Positions 59,343-64,000 of a stretch of 64,000 nucleotides of DNA are shown here, piece by piece. The position numbers and the translations under genes are program-made. Where the stretch lies: positions 1 to 64,000 of the forward strand of contig JBAZGS010000007.1 in the NCBI GenBank assembly GCA_041652755.1, in the 5' to 3' direction. Positions within the stretch are counted from its first letter, which is position 1; each line of letters opens with the position of its first letter. Under the pieces are notes generated by a model that did not search any database, had not been told where the DNA came from, and saw nothing but the letters and a program-made list of their open reading frames with translations. The stretch is from JAQTTT01 sp041652755 (GTDB lineage Archaea; Nanobdellota; Nanobdellia; Tiddalikarchaeales; Tiddalikarchaeaceae).

Positions 59343-59726
59343 TTATTTAGTATTCCAATATTCATTAAGATATGAAATTTTATTATTTTTCATTTTTAAT
59401 ATCATTATTCCTACCATTTTGTCTTTTTTCCATTTTTTTTCATTTTTTATTTTATATTCATTATTACATTCCCATTCAGCAAAACCTGTTTTTTCATCTT
59501 TAGATACATAACATTTTCCTAATTTAAATTTAATATTTTTCGTATTTTTTTTAACGTTATTTTCCCAGAATTTTTTAATTTCTTCATGTCCTTTGTAAGG
59601 TTTTGATAATGGACTTTCTTGATAAATTCCTTTTTTTGTAAAACACTCTAGGATTAAATTTGAATCTTGATTTTCCCATGATTTTTTATATTTTTTCATC
59701 ACTTTTTTAATTTGAATAATTTTCAT
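59343..59726 (-). CDS. SnoaL-like/NTF2-fold protein
   Basis: A 127-aa protein with the SnoaL/NTF2-fold pattern: KKYKKSWENQDSNLILECFTKKGIYQESPLSKPYKGHEEIKKFW, then the beta strands GKCYVSKDEKTGFAEWECNNEY and a final ISYLNEYW. The fold serves as isomerase/hydrolase or as a ligand-binding pocket. No partner is seen. It lies between direct repeats of the neighbouring glutaminase 3' end and is on the opposite strand, so it is probably a recent insertion. AT content is high even for this genome. Confidence 0.82.
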   Translation of the reverse strand: MKIIQIKKVMKKYKKSWENQDSNLILECFTKKGIYQESPLSKPYKGHEEIKKFWENNVKKNTKNIKFKLGKCYVSKDEKTGFAEWECNNEYKIKNEKKWKKDKMVGIMILKMKNNKISYLNEYWNTK

Positions 59727-59761
59727 ATTAAAAAATATTAATCAATTATTTATTAATATTT

Positions 59762-59797
59762 ATTTCCTCAAAAAAATCTGCAAAGAGACGCAATAAA
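59762..59797 (+). repeat. direct repeat, copy 2 (truncated copy of the glutaminase 3' end)
   Basis: Identical to 59302-59337 except for one base. It has no reading frame of its own and directly precedes the 5S rRNA promoter, showing where the original gene end bordered the 5S gene. Confidence 0.9.
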
Positions 59798-59800
59798 AAC

Positions 59801-59811
59801 CTTTAAAAATA
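59801..59811 (+). promoter_or_regulatory. 5S rRNA promoter (TATA box)
   Basis: CTTTAAAAATA is centred about 27 bases upstream of the mature 5S 5' end, the normal archaeal TATA spacing. So 5S has its own promoter instead of being cut from a 16S-23S transcript. Confidence 0.7.
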
Positions 59812-59832
59812 ATAAGTAATCTAATTATTCTT

Positions 59833-59948
59833 GTTAGCGGCCATAGATTAAGGGGAAACACCTGTTCCCGTTTCGATCACAGAAGTTAAGCCTTTAACCG
59901 TTATCAAACAGTACTCCGGAATACGGGGGAACTTGGTAAGCTGCTAAC
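59833..59948 (+). rRNA. 5S rRNA, isolated gene
   Basis: A 116-nt 5S rRNA. Helix I pairs GTTAGC at the start with GCTAAC at the end. Loop A/B sequences CACCTGTTCCCGTTTCGATCACAGAAGTTAAGCC are the conserved core, and ACAGTACTCCGGAATACGGGGGAACTTGGTAAG forms the E/D arm. It stands alone, 59.5 kb from the 23S gene end in this window. A TATA box just upstream indicates independent transcription. Confidence 0.95.
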
Positions 59949-60008
59949 ATCCTCTTTTTTATAATTAAATCAAAAATTTTAAAATACCTTTAAGTATTTA
60001 GTTTGTTT

Positions 60009-60641
60009 ATGGCTAAGGGTTTTTTTGACGGATTGAAAAGCTTTTTTTCTAAGCTTTTTGGAAAGCAAAAGCAAATAAGATTAGGCTGTTATGGCAGCCC
60101 TAATGCAGGAAAAACCACTTTGGCTAATAATATTTCTAAGGAGTTCTTGGGCAAAGAGGTTGGAAAAGTAAGCAATATTCCTCATGAAACAAGGGAAGTC
60201 ACTGAAATTGAGCATATTGAAATGAGCAATAACGGGAAAAAATTGGTGATTAATCTAGTTGACACTCCTGGAATTGCAACAAAAATTGATTTTGAAGACT
60301 TCATCAAGCATGGAGTTAAGAAGAAAGATGCAAAAATTAGGGCAAAGGAAGCTACTAAAGGAATAATTGAAGCAATAAAATGGCTGGATAAAATGGATGT
60401 TGTTTTGGTTGTTATTGATTCAACCCTTGACCCCTACAATCAAGTTAATCTGACAATTTTGGGCAACTTAGAAGCTAGAAAGATTCCTGTAATAATTGTT
60501 GCGAACAAGATTGACTTAAAAAATTCTAATATTGAAAGGGTGAAAGAGATGTTTCCTCAGTACGAGATTGTTGGAATAAGCGCAAAAACCGGAAAAAACA
60601 TGGATGAATTATACAAAACTATTTTCAAGGTGGCAAAATGA
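60009..60641 (+). CDS. Era-like GTPase
   Basis: A 210-aa GTPase. After an amphipathic N-terminal KGFFDGLKSFFSKLF helix, G1 is GCYGSPNAGKTTL, G3 is VDTPGI, G4 is ANKIDL near 172, and G5 is GISAKTGK. The core resembles Era/YihA-like GTPases, without a KH domain. In archaea such a GTPase is often found next to a DUF2073 gene, as here. The ATG at 60009 is preferred over an in-frame TTG at 60003. A CCTTTAAGTAT box lies about 25 bases before it. Confidence 0.9.
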   Translation: MAKGFFDGLKSFFSKLFGKQKQIRLGCYGSPNAGKTTLANNISKEFLGKEVGKVSNIPHETREVTEIEHIEMSNNGKKLVINLVDTPGIATKIDFEDFIKHGVKKKDAKIRAKEATKGIIEAIKWLDKMDVVLVVIDSTLDPYNQVNLTILGNLEARKIPVIIVANKIDLKNSNIERVKEMFPQYEIVGISAKTGKNMDELYKTIFKVAK

Positions 60642-61018
60642 CTAATATAAATAATATGAAGATTGATTTGGAATTTATTCCTTTTGAAATATTAAAAACA
60701 ATGGATTTAGAGCAGCAAGTTAAATTCATAATCAAAAAAACTAAAGACAGCAAAATCTTGATTTTTGACTCCCAGTTAACCCCCCAAGAAGAAGCTAAGC
60801 TGATAAGCGAGACAATGAAGCATATTGACAAAAAGTTTTCAGGAATAGAAATTTGCTCACTTCACATGGATAAGGCTGAAACTTGGATTGATAAGACTAA
60901 ATCTTTCATTTTTAAGACTTTAACTGGAAAGATGAGAGGAACAAGCATTATTGGCCCTGCCAAGATTATTAAGCAGATTAAAAGGGATCCTGAAAGCATC
61001 AGCATATTGATGAAGTAA
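60638..61018 (+). CDS. DUF2073 family protein
   Basis: A 126-aa protein of the DUF2073 group, with MKIDLEFIPFEILKTMDLEQQV near the start, IFDSQLTPQEEAKLISETM in the centre, and GKMRGTSIIGPAKIIKQIKRDPESISILMK at the end. Unknown function. It starts with ATG overlapping the stop of the Era-like GTPase gene (ATGA), so the two are co-transcribed and translationally coupled. They probably form one functional unit, perhaps in ribosome assembly or another GTP-dependent step. Confidence 0.88.
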   Translation: MTNINNMKIDLEFIPFEILKTMDLEQQVKFIIKKTKDSKILIFDSQLTPQEEAKLISETMKHIDKKFSGIEICSLHMDKAETWIDKTKSFIFKTLTGKMRGTSIIGPAKIIKQIKRDPESISILMK

Positions 61019-61072
61019 CACCCTATTAGTGGTAGATAAGGCTTTATAAAACCAAATGACTATTTTTTTAGC

Positions 61073-62146
61073 ATGAATAAGCAATTAATTGGGCTTGAAA
61101 ATTATTTTAAGAATAATAAGGAGACCTCAATAAGGGATTATGTTTTAAAATTGGATGACAAAATAAACATTGACAATTATTCTAATGAGCAGCTAAAGCA
61201 ATATATTGAAAGCAATTATAATATCACTTTTTCAAAAAGAAACAGCAAAGGAAAAGATTATGTTAACTATAACACTTTCAGAAAAATTACTGGAGAAGTT
61301 AGGACTAAAAAAAAGATTTATATTGATATTCAAAAATTGTTTTTGGAGAAAAAAGACCAGCAGAGAGCAAAAACTTATGAAGAAATCAAGCAATTATTAT
61401 TTGACCACAGATTAAACTATGGACTAGAGTCTCTTTGGAAAACTGCAGATACTGAAGAATTATGCGGAAAATTAGGTTACTCTGTTGAAGAGTTAAGTGA
61501 TAGGATAAATTTGGATATGAGCTCAATTTTAGAAAAATATTACTTGCTTGATGAAAAAAGAATTGAGCACTATATAGTTAATGCAAAAAAAGCCTTGAAA
61601 GAGAATAATTTATCACAAGCGTATAAGCTGAATGAAGAGATAAATAAGGAGATTTTTGCAAAAATTGGATACAAAAACTTGGAGAATTTAATAAACGCTT
61701 CAAATGTTTACACTGGAAAAAATAAGATAATCCTAAAAAAAGCTAATTCGGATCAGCTTGAAATCATGCTTAACAATAATAAAATAAGTTTAATTAAGCA
61801 AGTGCAAAAAGAGCTTGGTTTAGCTATTGACCCTAATGATATTAATGGGCAAATGTCTAAGCTTATGGTTTTAAGCGATGGAGAAAAAATGGTTACAGGA
61901 AGCTTTGATGCAAATGGGACTTTTAGAACTGAAATAAAGGATTATTTTGCAGTGAATGAAGAATCAATTTTCAATAATATAATAAAGTATGAATCCTCTA
62001 ATTTAAAAAAGATGAGCTCTGATTTTGATCCGAAAGTTTTAGTTTCAGCCCTTGCTGAAAACTATGCTTTAGTAATGCAGGGAAACCATAATATCAGCTT
62101 TGAAGATTTAGTTGATAAACATTCAAGGAAAGTAATCAAAATTTAA
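61073..62146 (+). CDS. orphan protein of unknown function (357 aa)
   Basis: I do not recognise this protein. It is charged and largely helical. The N-terminal third contains SNEQLKQYIESNYNITFSKRN; the middle (KALKENNLSQAYKLNEEINKEIFAKIG) looks like a helical repeat unit; the end has DGEKMVTGSFDANGTFRTEIKDYF. There is no signal peptide or membrane span. It is convergent with the next orphan, overlapping by 11 bases. It may belong to a lineage-specific group with that neighbour. Confidence 0.65.
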   Translation: MNKQLIGLENYFKNNKETSIRDYVLKLDDKINIDNYSNEQLKQYIESNYNITFSKRNSKGKDYVNYNTFRKITGEVRTKKKIYIDIQKLFLEKKDQQRAKTYEEIKQLLFDHRLNYGLESLWKTADTEELCGKLGYSVEELSDRINLDMSSILEKYYLLDEKRIEHYIVNAKKALKENNLSQAYKLNEEINKEIFAKIGYKNLENLINASNVYTGKNKIILKKANSDQLEIMLNNNKISLIKQVQKELGLAIDPNDINGQMSKLMVLSDGEKMVTGSFDANGTFRTEIKDYFAVNEESIFNNIIKYESSNLKKMSSDFDPKVLVSALAENYALVMQGNHNISFEDLVDKHSRKVIKI

Positions 62147-63017
62147 TTAAGTTTTCTTTCTCTGCAACTCTTATATCTTGATTAACATAAACAGTGTTCT
62201 CATTAGTTTTCAGGAAATCTAATGTTTTGCTAACACTTGAAACCTCTGGAAATGCTTTTTTTAAAAAATGCTCTAGGAATAACCTGTGGGGCTCTCCAAC
62301 AATTATGTTAACTGTTTCAGGATTAAATGACTCTTTGACTTTATAGTATGTTTTATTGAACGTTAAAGGATTAATGTACAATTTTTCGTCTTTAGTGTAT
62401 TCAAAGCTTACGTTTATCATATCTTCCAATACTTCTTTTGAAATGCTTGGCTTTGTTTGCTGCAGCTCAGAGCCGGAGTAAAGGAAATAATAAGCCAATA
62501 CTTCCTCTAAGAATTTTAGCTTATTGCCTTGGGAGTAGATTTTTTTTAAGTATTCTATTTTGCTTAGTTTTCTAAACAATTCATCCATTTTTATTACTCT
62601 GGAATCAATAGTTCCTTGGTACTCTCTTAAAATTTCTAGGGCATTATTTGTTATTGCTACGCTTCTGTTAAATCTCACTAAATCCTCAACTTCTCTGTTT
62701 TTATAGCTAAATTTATCAATGCACCCTATGGGCAGGCAATAGACATATCTGTCTTTTATTTTGTAAATCATTTTAAGAATCATTGGATTAACCCTGAACC
62801 CTAGGTTAGTGTTGAAGTAGTTGTTAACATATTGTGTGAATTGGTTTTCTGTTGAAAAATAATCCTCATGCCTATTGTTTAAAATATTGTAGATTAAATT
62901 ATTTGTGTCTTTTTTTACTGGCAGTTCTATTAATAAATAAGAGCTTTTGCCTAGGTTTTGTATCCAAAGAGGAACATTTTCGCACCTGTCATTTATTCCA
63001 TTAATCTGGATTTTCAT
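62136..63017 (-). CDS. orphan protein of unknown function (293 aa)
   Basis: A 293-aa protein from the ATG at 63017. The longer reading frame to 63161 would run into the divergent restriction-fold gene and lacks a promoter of its own, while TATTTTTAAAAAC lies on this strand about 25 bases before 63017. The sequence has a beta-rich N-terminal part (KSSYLLIELPVKKD), a helical centre, and TVNIIVGEPHRLFLEHFLKKAFPEV near the C-terminus. No family recognised. It is convergent with the 357-aa orphan. Confidence 0.65.
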   Translation of the reverse strand: MKIQINGINDRCENVPLWIQNLGKSSYLLIELPVKKDTNNLIYNILNNRHEDYFSTENQFTQYVNNYFNTNLGFRVNPMILKMIYKIKDRYVYCLPIGCIDKFSYKNREVEDLVRFNRSVAITNNALEILREYQGTIDSRVIKMDELFRKLSKIEYLKKIYSQGNKLKFLEEVLAYYFLYSGSELQQTKPSISKEVLEDMINVSFEYTKDEKLYINPLTFNKTYYKVKESFNPETVNIIVGEPHRLFLEHFLKKAFPEVSSVSKTLDFLKTNENTVYVNQDIRVAEKENLIKF

Positions 63018-63107
63018 GGGTTTATTGTAAAGAAATGTTTTTAAAAATATTGCCTTAAAGGAAGCTTTATCTATAATCTTATTTTGCCTAAAATTTTGAT
63101 TTAATTG

Positions 63108-63473
63108 ATGAAAGACTGGAAGAGCTTTGAAAAGTTTATAGCGCAAGTACTGGAACTGCATAATTTTAAGTCTTTTTGGAATGTGAATTTAACACTTAAT
63201 GGGATTAGAAGGCAGTTTGATGTAGTTGCAAGAAAGGGCAGCGTGATTATTGGAATTGATTGTAAGTTCTGGGATAATAAGAAGACTAAGAAGTGCGGGC
63301 TTGTCAGCAGTGCAATAAAGCAGAAAGAACGGTGCTTATTGCTTAATGATTTGTTTGGATTAAACATTACTTCATTAATTGTTACTAATAAAGAGGATTT
63401 GTGCGGGTGTTTTGAGAACATCAATATAGTGCCTTTAAATAGGCTTAATAGTTATTTATTGGATAATTATTGA
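63108..63473 (+). CDS. restriction-endonuclease-fold (PD-(D/E)xK) protein
   Basis: A 121-aa protein with the core of an Mrr-like endonuclease: KSFEKFIAQVLELHNF, then RRQFDVVARKGSVIIGIDCKFWD, where FDV and the D-x-K of IDCK are the metal and catalytic residues of the PD-(D/E)xK fold, followed by the KQKERC and TSLIVTN segments. It is small for an Mrr enzyme and has no visible DNA-recognition domain, so it may be a repair or structure-specific nuclease. I start at ATG 63108, just after an in-frame TTG. It is divergent from the 293-aa orphan. Confidence 0.75.
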   Translation: MKDWKSFEKFIAQVLELHNFKSFWNVNLTLNGIRRQFDVVARKGSVIIGIDCKFWDNKKTKKCGLVSSAIKQKERCLLLNDLFGLNITSLIVTNKEDLCGCFENINIVPLNRLNSYLLDNY

Positions 63474-63531
63474 CTCTTAAGTAGTAACAAAATAGCAAGG
63501 TTTTTAAAGAGATTTTCTTCATAATAAGAGT

Positions 63532-63993
63532 ATGAAAAGCAACTCAATGAAAAATTACTTTCAAAATTTGAATAAAGGTGAGGTATCAAAAATAAAGGCA
63601 ACTATAAATGCAACTTCAAAGCAATTGCAAGAAATATATTCTTTTATTCCGGGAATTGAAAAAGTCAAAGGAGATTATTATTCAAAACTTTCAAAAATAG
63701 TTGATCTTATGATTTCATATGCAAAAACTAATGGTTTAATAGATGAAGAGGAGTACAAAACTTGTATTTCATTAAAAAATGGAAGCTATGAAGGTTTACA
63801 GGGGACACTTGGAGATATAACTATGATTATTAATGAAAAAGATTTTATGCAAGCTGAACAATTTGAAACTTTAGACCCTTACAATCCCTTACATACAGAT
63901 ATTGTTAATACATTAAATGAACAATTAAGTTCCATATTTGTAGGAGATCCTGACTCAGAAAATTTAGAAGAATTAGTTAAGGATCAAAAATAA
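63532..63993 (+). CDS. orphan protein of unknown function (153 aa)
   Basis: A 153-aa acidic protein, mostly helical, with no recognisable motif (segment SYAKTNGLIDEEEYKTCISLKNGSYEG in the middle). The start has GTTTTTAAAGAG 30 bases upstream, placed for a leaderless transcript. It follows the restriction-fold gene and its stop lies seven bases before the end of the window. Part of the orphan cluster at the right edge. Confidence 0.6.
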   Translation: MKSNSMKNYFQNLNKGEVSKIKATINATSKQLQEIYSFIPGIEKVKGDYYSKLSKIVDLMISYAKTNGLIDEEEYKTCISLKNGSYEGLQGTLGDITMIINEKDFMQAEQFETLDPYNPLHTDIVNTLNEQLSSIFVGDPDSENLEELVKDQK

Positions 63994-64000
63994 GCAAGGT

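Overview
This is a low-GC archaeal chromosome segment, most likely from a small-genome DPANN archaeon of the Woesearchaeota/Pacearchaeota type. The archaeal evidence is TFIIB, Rpo3/Rpo10/Rpo12, eL18/eL33/eL43, ABCE1, Trm1, KEOPS Pcc1, prefoldin beta, UPF0147, SepF, archaeal RNase J, an archaeal RNase P RNA with its Rpp21 protein, and TATA boxes placed for leaderless mRNAs. The lineage is inferred from gene style (short genes, many lysine-rich orphans, scattered rRNA genes) and not from a phylogeny. Almost no central metabolism is encoded here; information processing, RNA modification, small membrane proteins and orphans dominate.

Layout. 1-5.5 kb: 3' end of 23S rRNA, an orphan, two convergent lipoproteins, an RNase P RNA gene in an apparently empty gap, then RNase P protein Rpp21 and a YhbY-type RNA-binding protein, a K/A-rich plus acidic protein, and tRNA-Gly. 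5.6-12.3 kb: methyltransferase, PAC2 chaperone, HAD phosphatase, the full AmmeMemoRadiSam triad, DUF192, an arginase-fold-like protein, MarC and HD proteins. 12.3-14.7 kb: uS13-uS4-uS11-Rpo3 operon. 15.5-16.2 kb: tRNA-Leu followed by a decayed Bro-N antirepressor gene and a degenerate copy of the tRNA 3' end, which looks like an integration scar. 16.3-27.3 kb: three GNATs, TSUP permease, PP2C phosphatase, surface-glycan genes, a PIN protein, FKBP lipoprotein, ICMT-like enzyme, a paralogous orphan pair and Nth.

27.4-31.3 kb: an eleven-gene operon-like run, eL18-uL13-uS9-Rpo10-eL43-Rpo12-Pcc1-PfdB-UPF0147-SepF-ureohydrolase. The S13 and eL18 operons are often contiguous in archaea; here about 12.7 kb separates them, and both halves start from nearly the same 25-26 nt promoter. 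31-39.3 kb: presenilin-like protease, AAA ATPase, and two large pilin-anchored beta-propeller surface proteins that share a near-identical 407-bp 5' segment on either side of a MiaB/CDKAL1-type gene. 39.3-45 kb: HemK2, YchF/OBG-type GTPase, ABCE1, DUF63. 45-51.6 kb: an orphan region with a 464-aa protein, an AP-endonuclease-fold TIM barrel, and two paralogous nucleotidyltransferases flanking two orphans. 51.6-64 kb: eL33, Trm1, TFIIB, a PhnN-like kinase, phosphoesterase, two nucleotidyltransferase-like genes, RNase J, GuaA glutaminase subunit, a SnoaL-like gene between long direct repeats, a lone 5S rRNA, Era-like GTPase with DUF2073, and a terminal orphan cluster containing a restriction-endonuclease-fold protein.

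The strongest observations are the RNase P RNA with a fully covaried P4 helix, a substitution at a normally invariant base of the sarcin-ricin loop in 23S rRNA, the split ribosomal operon with a duplicated promoter, the pilin-module duplication, and two apparent insertion scars (tRNA-Leu/Bro and SnoaL). I did not find a CRISPR array, a complete mobile element or a recognisable defence island.
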